From Microbacterium sp. SYP-A9085 (GTDB lineage Bacteria; Actinomycetota; Actinomycetes; Actinomycetales; Microbacteriaceae): a DNA stretch of 64,000 bases. Below the pieces are notes generated by a model. That model was given only the letters and a program-made list of their open reading frames with translations. It was not told where the DNA came from and ran no database searches. Location: positions 124,001-188,000 of the forward strand of contig NZ_WJII01000005.1 of the NCBI RefSeq assembly GCF_009649635.1. The letters run 5' to 3'. Positions 52,993 through 61,872 of this stretch are shown here, in pieces. The first letter of the stretch is position 1, and the number at the start of each line of letters is the position of its first letter. The position numbers and the translations under genes are program-made.

Positions 52993-53906
52993 GAGAACTC
53001 CTCGGAGGCGCCCGCGAACCGTGCAGCGGAAAGGTAGACGATCATGATCACGATCGGCACGATGGCCAGTGCTGCGGCGAACGGCAGATTTCCGGCCACC
53101 CCGATATTCGAGTAGATGACGTTGCCGATGAAGTTCGACCCGGTGCCGCCGACGAGGATCGGCGTGATGAAGTCGCCCAGCGTCAGCGAGAACGTGAAGA
53201 TCGAGCCGGCGACCACGCCGGGCAGGGCGAGCGGCACGACCACCCGCCAGAGCGTGCGCGAACCATGTGCGCCGAGGTCAGCGGACGCCTGCAGATAGGA
53301 GTCCGGGATCCGCTCCATTGCCGCATAGACGGGCACGATCATGTACGGCAGCCAAATGTACGAGAACACTATCCACATCGCCACATTCGTGTACCCGATG
53401 TTCGCCGGCGGCAGCCCCAGGTGCTCGAGGGTCCAGTTCAGCGTGCCGCCCTTCTGCAGGATCACGATCCATGCGTACACGCGGGCGAGGTAGCTGGCCC
53501 ACAGCGGCAGCACGACGGCAGTGAAGAGGATGTTGCGCATCCGCGGCGATGCGACCCGCGCCAGGTAGTAGGCCACCGGGAACGCGATCAGCGCGTCGGT
53601 GACGGTGACCAGCAGTGCCATGACGATCGTGCGGCCGATCACGGACAGGTAGGTGGGAGTGAAGATGTGCGTGAAGTTGTCGAGCGTGAACTCCCGCTGC
53701 AGCTGGTTGGTGAGCGGATTGACGGACCAGAACGCCGTGGCGAGCATGACAGCGAGGGAGGCGAGGTAAATGATCACCAGCCACCCCATCGGCGGGGTCA
53801 GGGTGAGCAGTCCGCGCAGCCACGGCCGCCGCCACAGGGCCGCGGACAATCCGCGGCCCCGTGGCGCCGTGGCCGGAGTGCGGGCCGGATCGGCGAGACC
53901 TGTCAC
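52989..53906 (-). CDS. Polyamine-type ABC permease (PotB-like)
   Basis: 305 residues, six main hydrophobic segments, PotB-type coupling motif QASADLGAHGSRTLWRVVVP and the C-terminal LGDFITPILVGGTGSNFIGN. The start is GTG at 53906, 3 bp after the binding-protein stop. Pairs with the PotC-like permease. Confidence 0.9.
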   Translation of the reverse strand: MTGLADPARTPATAPRGRGLSAALWRRPWLRGLLTLTPPMGWLVIIYLASLAVMLATAFWSVNPLTNQLQREFTLDNFTHIFTPTYLSVIGRTIVMALLVTVTDALIAFPVAYYLARVASPRMRNILFTAVVLPLWASYLARVYAWIVILQKGGTLNWTLEHLGLPPANIGYTNVAMWIVFSYIWLPYMIVPVYAAMERIPDSYLQASADLGAHGSRTLWRVVVPLALPGVVAGSIFTFSLTLGDFITPILVGGTGSNFIGNVIYSNIGVAGNLPFAAALAIVPIVIMIVYLSAARFAGASEEFS

Positions 53907-53909
53907 GGG

Positions 53910-55124
53910 TCAGCCCGTGATTTCGGTCCAGGCCGCCTGCCACTGCTGGAACGGCACGCAATCGTTCTTCCCGTTGCCGCATTGAGCCAAAGGCGTCTTC
54001 CAGAACTTGATCTGGCTGAAGTACGACTCCGGTGCGTTGGCGTGGTACGCGGCGCACGATCCCGCTTGAAGGGAGTCCATCACTTTGCAGGCGTTCTGGT
54101 TCGCGGGCGTTTCGCCGAAGTAGATCGCCTGCTGCGCCTGAACCTCGGGCGTTGTCGCCCACTGCATCCACTTGTAGGCGCAGTTCGGGTGCGGCGCCTT
54201 CGACGCGAGCATCCAGGTGTCGGCCCAGCCTGTGGCCCCTTCGGCGGGAATCGTATCGGCCACCGGCGCCTTGCCGGCCTGCAGCGTGTTGGTCTGGTAC
54301 GGCCAGGCGGCGCCGACGACCGTGGCGCCGGACTGGAAGAGGCTGATCTCCTGCGACGCCAGTCCCCAGTACTTCTTCACGAGCGGACGCTGTTCCTTGA
54401 GCAGACTGACGGCGGCGTCGAATTGCTTCTGGGTCAGTTCGTACGGGTCGGTGATGCCCAGGTCGGGCTTCGTCTTGCTCAGGTACAGGGCCGCATCGGC
54501 GATCTGGATGGGGTTGTCGGGGACGGTGACCTGGCCCGTGTACTTCTTGTCGTAGAGCGTCGCCCAGGAGGTCGGCTCTTGAGTGACGACCGACGTGTTG
54601 TACATGAGCACGTTGGGACCGAACTCGTAGGAGACGCCGTAGTGCTTGCCGTCGATGGTGTTGAAGCTCGGGCTCTTGAGGAATTCGTAGAAGTTGTTCC
54701 ACTCCGGGATCAGGTCGATGTTGACCGGCCGGACGTCGCCCCCGTAGATGAGACGCAGGTCGGCGTCGCCCGAGGCCGAGACCATGTCATACTGCCCGCC
54801 GCCGCCTCCGGCCATGAGCGAGACCATCTCACTGGAGGATCCGGCGTACTTGGAGTTGACCTGGCAGCCCGTCTGCTTCTCGAACGGCTGCACCCAATCC
54901 GGCTGCGTGTACCCCTCCCAAGCGATGAGGTTCAGTTGGCCTTCGGTCTTTCCGATCGACGTCGGAACCGCGGCATCCTGCATCGGCGGCTTCAGGCCCG
55001 CGACCGCGCCGTTGCCGCCGCCCGTCGATGAGGGACCCGGGCCTGCCGAACCGCAGCCCGACAACAGCATGCCCACCGCCAGGACCGCGGTGGACGCGAC
55101 GATCGTCGCATGGATTCTGCTCAC
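53910..55124 (-). CDS. Polyamine-type ABC substrate-binding lipoprotein
   Basis: 404 residues: signal peptide with lipobox LSGC (Cys24), Ser/Gly linker, then a type II binding fold of the spermidine/putrescine group (LNLIAWEGYTQPDWVQPFEKQ, YDMVSASGDADLRLIYGGDV, FGPNVLMYNTSVV, AWPYQTNTLQAG, WADTWMLASKAPHPNCAYKWM). Cysteines near residue 370-395 might form a disulfide. The ligand may be a polyamine, but this family also binds opines, quaternary amines and other cationic compounds. ATG at 55124 overlaps the ATPase stop by 4 nt. Confidence 0.9.
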   Translation of the reverse strand: MSRIHATIVASTAVLAVGMLLSGCGSAGPGPSSTGGGNGAVAGLKPPMQDAAVPTSIGKTEGQLNLIAWEGYTQPDWVQPFEKQTGCQVNSKYAGSSSEMVSLMAGGGGGQYDMVSASGDADLRLIYGGDVRPVNIDLIPEWNNFYEFLKSPSFNTIDGKHYGVSYEFGPNVLMYNTSVVTQEPTSWATLYDKKYTGQVTVPDNPIQIADAALYLSKTKPDLGITDPYELTQKQFDAAVSLLKEQRPLVKKYWGLASQEISLFQSGATVVGAAWPYQTNTLQAGKAPVADTIPAEGATGWADTWMLASKAPHPNCAYKWMQWATTPEVQAQQAIYFGETPANQNACKVMDSLQAGSCAAYHANAPESYFSQIKFWKTPLAQCGNGKNDCVPFQQWQAAWTEITG

Positions 55125-56215
55125 TGTTCACTCCTTGTCTGTGCGCCCCCGGTGACCGCGGGGGCCAGCCGATGGGATTGCGCCGGCCACCAGGCGATGC
55201 GCACCCGCTCGCCCGGGGAGGGCATCCGCAGGGCGCTGGTGGAGGTCTCGTTCTGCATGGCAACCGACACGGTCCGGGCGTCGTCGAGAGTCAGGTGCAC
55301 CCGGGTCAGGACGCCCAGATAAATGACCTCGCCGACCGTGCCCTGCAGCACTTGCGCGGCATCCGGGACCGGAGCTTCGGCCGGCAGCAGGCGCATCCGC
55401 TCCGGTCGGACCGCGTAGCGGTCGGGTCCGAACGGGATCGTGTTCGACACGCCGATGAAGTCCGCGACATACTCGTTCGCGGGGTTCTCGTAGATCTCCA
55501 CCGGCGAGCCCACCTGCTCAATGCGTCCCAGATGGAACACCGCGATGCGATCGCTCATCGTCAGTGCCTCCTCCTGGTCGTGCGTGACGAAGATGAAGGT
55601 GATGCCGGCCTCACGCTGAATGCGCTTCAGCTCTAGCTGCATGCTCTGCCGCAGTTTCAGGTCGAGCGCGCCCAGCGGCTCGTCCAGCAGCAGCACGGAG
55701 GGTCGGTTGACAATCGCCCGCGCCAGCGCCACCCGCTGCCGCTGCCCGCCGGAGAGCTGATCGGGCTTACGGCGACCGTAGTCGGGAAGGCCCACCATCC
55801 GCAGGGCGTCGTTCGCCCGACGGCGCCGCTGCACAGTCGGCACGTGCTTGACGCGCAGACCGTACTCGACGTTCTGGAGGACGTTCATGTGCGGGAACAG
55901 CGCATAGTCCTGGAAGACGGTGTTGACATCCCGGTCGTACGGCGGCACGCGGGTCACGTCGACGCCGTGCAGCATGACTGTGCCGGAATCGGCCTGCTCG
56001 AACCCCGCGATCACCCGCAGCATCGTCGTCTTGCCCGAACCGGAGGCCCCGAGCATCGTGAAGAATTCGCCGGCGCGCACGTCAAGGTCGACGCCGTCCA
56101 GCGCCACGACGTCGCCGAACGTCTTCCGCACCGCGCGCAGGCTGACCGCCGGCGTCGAGACGCCGATGGCCGGCCGTGCCTGCTCTCGCTCCTGCGCGAT
56201 CGGCGCTGTTCTCAT
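55121..56215 (-). CDS. Polyamine-type ABC ATPase (PotA-like)
   Basis: 364 residues: Walker A GASGSGKTT, Q-loop FQDYALFPHM, signature LSGGQRQRVALARAI, Walker B VLLLDEPLGALD, switch His in FVTHDQEEAL, and a C-terminal TOBE domain (VRPERMRLLPAEAPVPD). ATG at 56215 gives MRTAPIAQE; the longer frame has no support. First gene of the four-gene importer operon; the 121-bp gap to the divergent GntR gene has an AT-rich stretch (56252-56271) suited to a promoter, with TTGACC on the minus strand. Confidence 0.92.
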   Translation of the reverse strand: MRTAPIAQEREQARPAIGVSTPAVSLRAVRKTFGDVVALDGVDLDVRAGEFFTMLGASGSGKTTMLRVIAGFEQADSGTVMLHGVDVTRVPPYDRDVNTVFQDYALFPHMNVLQNVEYGLRVKHVPTVQRRRRANDALRMVGLPDYGRRKPDQLSGGQRQRVALARAIVNRPSVLLLDEPLGALDLKLRQSMQLELKRIQREAGITFIFVTHDQEEALTMSDRIAVFHLGRIEQVGSPVEIYENPANEYVADFIGVSNTIPFGPDRYAVRPERMRLLPAEAPVPDAAQVLQGTVGEVIYLGVLTRVHLTLDDARTVSVAMQNETSTSALRMPSPGERVRIAWWPAQSHRLAPAVTGGAQTRSEQ

Positions 56216-56336
56216 GCAGGTCACTCCCCACGTCTCTGTCGAGACCAGAAGAATAACATATAACCTCATTGGTCAATGCGTTTGGATCAGGCATCGGATA
56301 GCCTAGGGGCGAATCGGGACGACGGGAGGCGTACAC

Positions 56337-57146
56337 ATGGCCGATGAGAGACTGACCGCCGTCGTGTCGCGTGCACCGGACTACCTCGACGACCCCACTC
56401 CGATTCCAGCCACGGTGCGCTGGTCGCAGTTGGCGTACAGCGCGGTGTTCGCGCCCCTCACACAGTTGAGCCGGCCCAACATCGTTGCGCGGCGCCTCGC
56501 AGACGGCATCGCCTTGGGGGTGCTGCGCGATGGCGAACAGCTGCCGTCGGAATCCGAGCTCGCCGACGAATTCGGAGTTTCGACCGTGTCGGTGCGGCAG
56601 GCGCTCGGGATGCTGCGGGAGCAGGGTCTCATCGCAACCCGGCGTGGGCGCAACGGCGGCAGCTTCGTGAAGGCGCCCGGCGACACGGCGCGCGACGTGG
56701 TGCGCGCCCGGCTCAGGGACATGTCGATGGCCGATCTGCGCGACCTGTGCGACCACTACCGGTCGGTCAACGGGGCAGCGGCCGCTCTCGCGGCGGCGCG
56801 GGTCGACGATGAGGACGCCGACCGGATCCGTGCGGCCGCCGCGGTCGAGCTGCCCGCCGCGGACCGGCGTGCACATCGCCACGCCGAGGGACAGTTCCAT
56901 CTAGAGGTCACCGCGGCGTCGCAGTCACCCCGGCTGACCCGCGAGGAGATCGCATTGCAGCGCGAGATCGCGCCCGTGCTGTGGCTTCCGATCACCGATG
57001 CAACGTCCCTTCGCACGGCGGCGGCCCATCACGTGCAGCTCGCGGAGGCGGTCGCCGCCGGCGACGCCGTCGCGGCGCGGAGTGCCGCCGAGCACCACAT
57101 CGACCAGGCCTTCGCCTGGGCGCGCGAGTTGAAGGAGACATTGTGA
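56337..57146 (+). CDS. GntR-family regulator, FadR/FCD type
   Basis: 269 residues. An unusual N-terminal stretch of about 45 residues precedes the winged helix (IVARRLADGIALGVLRDGEQ, FGVSTVSVRQALGMLREQGL). The C-terminal FCD domain includes AEGQFHLEVTAASQSPRL and AEHHIDQAF, supplying His residues for a metal-carboxylate pocket. Divergent from the polyamine-type importer, which it probably controls. The next gene starts within its stop codon (GTGA), so both are co-translated. Confidence 0.88.
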   Translation: MADERLTAVVSRAPDYLDDPTPIPATVRWSQLAYSAVFAPLTQLSRPNIVARRLADGIALGVLRDGEQLPSESELADEFGVSTVSVRQALGMLREQGLIATRRGRNGGSFVKAPGDTARDVVRARLRDMSMADLRDLCDHYRSVNGAAAALAAARVDDEDADRIRAAAAVELPAADRRAHRHAEGQFHLEVTAASQSPRLTREEIALQREIAPVLWLPITDATSLRTAAAHHVQLAEAVAAGDAVAARSAAEHHIDQAFAWARELKETL

Positions 57147-57913
57147 CCCGCCCCCGGACGTCGGACGATGCCGGCATCGACCGCATCGCAGCCGAGCTCA
57201 CCGAGACCTTCGACGGCGTCTTCGCCGCCCTCGAAGACCTCCGCACTGCCGTCGAGACGGCGCTCGCGGCGCCGAGCCCCCACACCGCGGACCTCGCGGC
57301 CATCGACGCTCCCTCGATCGCCGCCGTCGAAGAGGGCGACGCCCTCATCGTGGGGGCGGGCTACGCAGCGGCCCCGGGCATTCTGGCCGACTCCACGTAC
57401 TGGCTGCAGTGGTGGTCGGACTACGACCGCCCCGCCACCGGAACCGCCCGGCGTCTGCACGTCGAGCTCGACCCCGCCGGCGAGCTGTTCCGCGACTACA
57501 CGGAGCTCGGATGGTTCTCGGTGTCGGCCCGGTCGGGCAGCCGGCACATCGCGGGCCCGTACGTGGACTACATGTGCACCGACCAGTACACGCTGACGTT
57601 CAGCGTCCCCGTCCGGCGTGCAGGCCGGTTCGCAGGCATCATCGGCGCGGATGTGTACGCCGACGACGTCGAACGGCTCGCGATAGCCCGGATGACGCGT
57701 CACCCCGGACCGTGCGCGCTCGTGAACGGTTCCGGCCGCGTCGTCGCCGCCGTGCACACGGATCTGGCTCCCGGTCAGCGCATGCGAATGCCATTCCGCG
57801 GCGACCCGACAGTGCCCACCGCCGGAGATCTGGTACGACAGATCGCGGATCTGCCCCTGTATGTCGTCACCGGCCCGCCCGTCACCGCGGCAGAGTTTCG
57901 ACGGACCGCGTGA
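57143..57913 (+). CDS. Soluble cache-domain protein
   Basis: 256 residues with a PDC/cache-like sensor fold: TYWLQWWSDYDRPATGTARR, LGWFSVSARSGSRHIAGPYV and DVYADDVERLA resemble the ligand pocket region of dCache sensors. No signal peptide or membrane helix is visible, although cache domains usually sit outside the membrane on receptors. The N-terminal 75 residues are probably helical. GTG at 57143 overlaps the GntR stop by 4 nt, suggesting that the two proteins act together, perhaps as a split ligand sensor for the importer's substrate. Confidence 0.78.
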   Translation: MTRPRTSDDAGIDRIAAELTETFDGVFAALEDLRTAVETALAAPSPHTADLAAIDAPSIAAVEEGDALIVGAGYAAAPGILADSTYWLQWWSDYDRPATGTARRLHVELDPAGELFRDYTELGWFSVSARSGSRHIAGPYVDYMCTDQYTLTFSVPVRRAGRFAGIIGADVYADDVERLAIARMTRHPGPCALVNGSGRVVAAVHTDLAPGQRMRMPFRGDPTVPTAGDLVRQIADLPLYVVTGPPVTAAEFRRTA

Positions 57914-57952
57914 CTGGGAGAACTCGCCCTCCACGAGCCCGGGCGATTCACA

Positions 57953-58053
57953 CCTCGCGAGGCAGCCCCGAACTTCGCGAGGCAGCCCCGAAATTGAGGG
58001 ATGCCTCGCGAAGTTGAGGGATGCCTCGCGAAGTTGAGGGATGCCTCGCGAAA
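57953..58053. repeat. Short tandem and inverted repeats downstream of the cache gene
   Basis: Three tandem copies of a 20-mer (TTGAGGGATGCCTCGCGAAG and one variant) at 57994-58013, 58014-58033 and 58034-58053. Upstream the same core occurs inverted twice: CCTCGCGAGGCA (57953-57964) and CTTCGCGAGGCA (57973-57984). The arms 57973-57984 and 58002-58013 pair perfectly over 12 bp with a 17-nt loop. The hairpin, about 60 nt after the cache stop, could terminate transcription; the tandem copies could form alternative stems. The rest of 57914-58155 shows no gene. Confidence 0.8.
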
Positions 58054-58155
58054 GGAGGGAAGACCTACGCTCGCGCCACCGCCCCGAGATCTGCAGGCCC
58101 ATGTACGGAGAGGGACTGAGCCGTCACGATGCCGGTGATGCAGCGGAAGAAAATG

Positions 58156-58228
58156 TGGACCTGAGGGGACTCGAACCCCTGACCCCCTGCATGCCATGCA
58201 GGTGCGCTACCAGCTGCGCCACAGGCCC
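58156..58228 (-). tRNA. tRNA-Ala (anticodon GGC)
   Basis: 73-nt cloverleaf on the minus strand. Acceptor GGGCCTG pairs with CAGGTCC (one G-U) plus discriminator A; D arm GCGC-AGCTGGTA-GCGC; anticodon arm CCTGC-ATGGCAT-GCAGG with GGC in the loop; T arm AGGGG-TTCGAGT-CCCCT. CCA is not encoded. It reads GCC alanine codons. Downstream of rsfS on the same strand, and the last core element before the accessory block. Confidence 0.97.
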
Positions 58229-58301
58229 AGAAATTCGTCCCGGATCGCTCCGGGACAACCCGTTCAGATTACTACATTCCGATGCGGGGGCGAAATCCCG
58301 G

Positions 58302-58679
58302 TCACTCCGCGGCGGCGGCCGCCACCGGCTCGATCGCCACGACCGGGCAGTCCTTCCACAGGCGCTCGAGCCCGTAGTACGTGCGCTCCTGCTCATGGAA
58401 GACGTGCGCGACGAGGTCGCCGAAATCAAGCAGGATCCAGCGTGCCTCCTGTCGTCCTTCGCGACGCAGACGCTTGTGGCCGGCCTCGAGCAGCTTCTCC
58501 TCGATCTCGTCCGCGATGGCGGCGACGTTGCGCTCGCTGCGCCCCGAGACGATGAGGAACACGTCCACCAGCGGCAGCGGCTCGGACACATCGAGGGCTA
58601 CGAGGTCCTCGCCGCCCTTCGCCTGCGCGGCGGCGGCCGCGACCTGCAGCATCTCGCGCGCCTGATCGGTCGCCGTCAC
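58302..58679 (-). CDS. rsfS: Ribosome silencing factor RsfS
   Basis: 125-residue RsfS/Iojap protein that binds L14 and blocks subunit joining when nutrients are low. LPLVDVFLIVSGRSERNVAAI, KRLRREGRQEARWILLDFGD and VHVFHEQ-type AHVFHEQERTYYGLERLW are conserved. Start ATG at 58679 overlaps the upstream gene's stop by 4 nt. Order nadD, membrane protein, rsfS is common in Actinobacteria. Confidence 0.95.
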   Translation of the reverse strand: MTATDQAREMLQVAAAAAQAKGGEDLVALDVSEPLPLVDVFLIVSGRSERNVAAIADEIEEKLLEAGHKRLRREGRQEARWILLDFGDLVAHVFHEQERTYYGLERLWKDCPVVAIEPVAAAAAE

Positions 58680-59713
58680 GAGATGACCCCGGTCACCAGC
58701 GCATAGACGAGCACGCCGACCAGCGCCAGCGCAAGCACGCCTGCGGTGATGGCGAGGGTCAGCATCAGCCTGCCGCCCTTGTCGGGTGCCGGCGGCTGGA
58801 TGATGTCCTCGCTGGACTTGATCGTGCTCACCGCCGCACTCGCGGCGATCGGCGTCGGCGACGAGTGCGCGGGCAGCTCGCCGTCCACGAGCACCGCATC
58901 CACCTCGCGGCCGTCGGCGGTGCCGCGGATCTGGCCGGTCGACCCCAGTCCCTCAGGCAGCGCGAAGGTGCCGGTGACGAGCACCTCGCCGGTTCCACCG
59001 ATCGGGCCGACCAGCGGCGCCGCAGAGGCGTGCGACATGATCAGGGCGCTGGATGCCGCGACCGAACCGGTCGTGTCCAGGTCGCGGGTCAGCAGCTGTT
59101 CGAACGAGGATGCCGGACGGTTCGCAGCCGCCTCGCCGGCCAGCAGGCCCGCTCCGAACATCGGATTGAGCACGGCCCGCTCCGAGGAGGGTTCATGAGA
59201 CACCGCCGGCGCCTCGGTGTGCGCCGTTTCGACGACGGGCTGCGCCACCTGGCCGACCCCGGCCGCCGGCGTCGCGGCGACGGGATCGTCCTCGAACGGC
59301 CACGGGGAGGAGTCGATCAGGGCCACCGGCGCGCTCGGCGTGATCGTCTGGCCGGCAGCGGCGACCGCGCCCAGATCCGGGCTGATCACGGGGACCGACG
59401 CGGTGCGGATCCGCTCCTGCTGCCTGGCCTGGCGCCGGGTCAGCGGCGACTCACCGAGGTCGACCGACGCGTCGGGTACCGGCGCGGTGTGCATCTGCAC
59501 CGGCTCAGCGGCGCGCGGAAGCGGGGCCGGCGGGGCCGGGGCGGGCTCGACGGCGGCGGGGTCGCTGGGCGCTGTGCCGCTATCCGCCGCGTCGTCCGGG
59601 GCGGGTGCAGGCGCGCCGCCGGCGGGCACGACGGGGGTCGCGCCGGTGTTGCGCAGCTCGCGCAGCTGCTTTCGGGTCAGCGGCGGAGTGCTCGGCTGCT
59701 CGGGTGTGCTCAT
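58676..59713 (-). CDS. Uncharacterised membrane protein between nadD and rsfS
   Basis: 345 residues. Begins [20 protein letters not shown], has a long Pro/Ala-rich, probably disordered region with a second [10 protein letters not shown] motif around residue 95, and one C-terminal transmembrane helix ([22 protein letters not shown]). It is probably a tail-anchored cytoplasmic protein. The repeated (L)TR(K/R)Q basic segment may be a binding motif. It overlaps nadD and rsfS by 4 nt each, so it is translated with them. Function unknown. Confidence 0.8.
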   Translation of the reverse strand: MSTPEQPSTPPLTRKQLRELRNTGATPVVPAGGAPAPAPDDAADSGTAPSDPAAVEPAPAPPAPLPRAAEPVQMHTAPVPDASVDLGESPLTRRQARQQERIRTASVPVISPDLGAVAAAGQTITPSAPVALIDSSPWPFEDDPVAATPAAGVGQVAQPVVETAHTEAPAVSHEPSSERAVLNPMFGAGLLAGEAAANRPASSFEQLLTRDLDTTGSVAASSALIMSHASAAPLVGPIGGTGEVLVTGTFALPEGLGSTGQIRGTADGREVDAVLVDGELPAHSSPTPIAASAAVSTIKSSEDIIQPPAPDKGGRLMLTLAITAGVLALALVGVLVYALVTGVIS

Positions 59714-60306
59714 GCCTTGCTCCGATAAAGGTGATGCTTCGCAATGTACTGGACGACCCCGTCGGGCACGAGGTACCACACGGGGTGGCCTTTGCGCACG
59801 CGCTCCCGACAGTCGGTCGAGGAGATCGCCAATGCGGGTATCTCGAGCTGACTGACGTCATCGCTCGGGAGGCCGTCCGTGCTCAGGACATGGCCGGGCC
59901 TCGAGACCGCGACGAAGTGGGCGAGATCCCACAGTTCATCATGGTCCCTCCAACTGAGAATTTGCGCTACGGCATCGGCGCCGGTGATGAAGAAGAGATC
60001 GGACCCGGGTCGCTCCGTCTTCAGGTCGCGCAGCGTGTCGATCGTGTACGTCAATCCGGTGCGGTCGATGTCGACGCGACTCACCGTGAACCGTGGGTTG
60101 GATGCCGTGGCGATCACCGTCATCAGGTAGCGGTGCTCGCTGGCGCTGACCTCGAACTTCTGCCACGGCCGGCCGGTGGGCACGAAGATGACCTCGTCGA
60201 GGTCGAACGACTCGGCCACCTCGGATGCCGCGACGAGGTGTCCGTTATGGATCGGATCGAACGTTCCGCCCATCACCCCCACGCGGGGCGGTCGGGTCGA
60301 CGTCAT
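59710..60306 (-). CDS. nadD: Nicotinate-nucleotide adenylyltransferase
   Basis: 198 residues; joins nicotinate mononucleotide and ATP in NAD synthesis. [18 protein letters not shown] (residues 10-27) carries the nucleotidyltransferase HxGH motif, [14 protein letters not shown] the middle segment, and [13 protein letters not shown] the C-terminal ISSTxxR motif. Start ATG at 60306. Confidence 0.96.
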   Translation of the reverse strand: MTSTRPPRVGVMGGTFDPIHNGHLVAASEVAESFDLDEVIFVPTGRPWQKFEVSASEHRYLMTVIATASNPRFTVSRVDIDRTGLTYTIDTLRDLKTERPGSDLFFITGADAVAQILSWRDHDELWDLAHFVAVSRPGHVLSTDGLPSDDVSQLEIPALAISSTDCRERVRKGHPVWYLVPDGVVQYIAKHHLYRSKA

Positions 60307-60315
60307 GCCGTGGGC

Positions 60316-60540
60316 CTAGTGGCCGTGTCCGTTCTGCTGAACGTCCACCGCGTGCTCCCGCGCATACGCCTCCGCCTTGTGCGCGTGCCGGTTCGACACG
60401 TTCCGGTGGGACAGCGTCACGATCCCCAGGAACGTGAACACGGCGATCGCAACGATCGGGAACCAGAGCGTCTCGAGCATGGCGTTGCCCGAGTGCTCGG
60501 CCTCCTCGGCGGCGAACGCGATCAGCGAGGCGAAGGTCAT
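60316..60540 (-). CDS. Small single-pass membrane protein
   Basis: 74 residues: a short N-terminal helix (MTFASLIAFAAEEAEHSG), one transmembrane helix (LWFPIVAIAVFTFLGIVTL) and a His-rich polar tail (SNRHAHKAEAYAREHAVDV, ending NGHGH). The function is unknown; a metal-binding tail is possible. ATG at 60540 is preferred over 60558. It sits between proA and nadD on the same strand. Confidence 0.75.
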   Translation of the reverse strand: MTFASLIAFAAEEAEHSGNAMLETLWFPIVAIAVFTFLGIVTLSHRNVSNRHAHKAEAYAREHAVDVQQNGHGH

Positions 60541-60603
60541 CGGTGCTCCGTTTCCCAAGATTCCGGTGGCGCGGTCGAGCGCGCCGCAGTCCAGTCTAGG
60601 CCG

Positions 60604-61863
60604 TCAGACCCGCACCTGCCCGGCACCGCGCGCCAGCCACTTCGTGCTGGTCAGTTCGGCCAGCCCCATCGGGCCTCGGGCGTGCAGCTTCTGCGTCGAG
60701 ATGCCCACCTCCGCGCCGAAGCCGAACTCGCCGCCGTCGGTGAAGCGGGTGGACGCGTTGGCCATCACAACGGCCGAATCCACCTCGGCGAGGAACCGCT
60801 CCGCATTCGCCTCGTCGGTCGTGATGATCGACTCGGTGTGGTGCGTCGAATAGCGGCGGATGTGTGCGAGCGCGTCGTCCAGGTCGTCCACGACGCGCAT
60901 CGACAGGTCCAGGCTCAGGTGCTCGATGGCCCAGTCCTCGTCGGTGGTCGGCACGATGTCCGATGCGAGCGCGGCGACATCCTCATCGCCGTGCACCGTG
61001 ACCCCGGCACCCTGCAGCGCCGCCACGACCGGACCGACCAGGCGCTGCGCCGCCGCCCGGTGCACGAGGACCGTCTCGACGGCGTTGCACACGCTCGGCC
61101 GCTGCACCTTCGCGTTCACGACGATGTCGCGCGCCCAGTCCAGCGGGGCGGTCTCGTCGAGCAGGATGTGCACGACCCCGGCACCGGTCTCGATCACCGG
61201 CACGGAGGACTCCGTGACGACGGTCTCGATCAGCTGGGCACTCCCCCGTGGGACAAGGACGTCGACGACACCCCTCGCGTGCATCAGCTCGCGCGCACCG
61301 TCGCGGCCGAACTCGTCGAGCGTCTGCACCGCCTCGGCGTCCACGCCCGCCGACGCGAGCGCCCCGCGGATGACGTCCACGAGCGCCGCGTTCGTCTCCT
61401 GCGCGGCCGTCCCGCCGCGCAGCACCACGGCGTTGCCGGACCGCAGTGCCAGCGCCGTGATGTCGACGGTCACGTTCGGGCGCGCCTCGTAGATGGCACC
61501 CACCACACCGAACGGGACGGACACCTTCTGCAGCCGCACGCCGTTCGGCAGCGACCGCTCGTCGAGCACGCGACCGACGGGATCGGGCAGCGCAGCGACA
61601 TCCCGCACCGCGGCTGCCAGCGCGGCGACCCGTGCCTCGTCCAGGCGCAGCCGGTCCTGCATGGCGACGGACAGGCCGTCATCACGGCCGCGGCGCAGAT
61701 CGCTCTCGTTCGCCCGGACGACAGCGGGTGCCGCAGCGTCGATGGCGTCGGCGACGGCGTGCAGCACGTCCTGCTTCTGCAGGTCCGTGAGCAGGGCCAC
61801 CGAGCGTGCCGCATCCTTCGCCCTCAGCATGCGGTCGCGGGCGGTGGCGGCAGGCGAGGTCAT
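60604..61863 (-). CDS. proA: Gamma-glutamyl phosphate reductase
   Basis: 419 residues; second step of proline synthesis, reducing glutamyl-5-phosphate with NADPH to the semialdehyde. Catalytic Cys259 (QRPSVCNAVET), IYEARPNVTVDITALAL, GGTAAQETN and TDGGEFGFGAEVGIST are conserved. Start ATG at 61863, 9 bp after proB. Confidence 0.96.
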   Translation of the reverse strand: MTSPAATARDRMLRAKDAARSVALLTDLQKQDVLHAVADAIDAAAPAVVRANESDLRRGRDDGLSVAMQDRLRLDEARVAALAAAVRDVAALPDPVGRVLDERSLPNGVRLQKVSVPFGVVGAIYEARPNVTVDITALALRSGNAVVLRGGTAAQETNAALVDVIRGALASAGVDAEAVQTLDEFGRDGARELMHARGVVDVLVPRGSAQLIETVVTESSVPVIETGAGVVHILLDETAPLDWARDIVVNAKVQRPSVCNAVETVLVHRAAAQRLVGPVVAALQGAGVTVHGDEDVAALASDIVPTTDEDWAIEHLSLDLSMRVVDDLDDALAHIRRYSTHHTESIITTDEANAERFLAEVDSAVVMANASTRFTDGGEFGFGAEVGISTQKLHARGPMGLAELTSTKWLARGAGQVRV

Positions 61864-61872
61864 GCCACGAGT

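Noticed and set aside
56337-57913. GntR-cache pair as a two-component or chemoreceptor system
   Set aside because: No kinase, HAMP, methyl-accepting or membrane segment is visible in the cache protein.
57994-58053. Tandem 20-mers as a CRISPR array
   Set aside because: The copies are directly adjacent without spacers, and no cas genes are present.
58156-58228. tRNA-Ala as a proven island attachment site
   Set aside because: No integrase gene and no duplicate of the tRNA 3' end were seen in the window.
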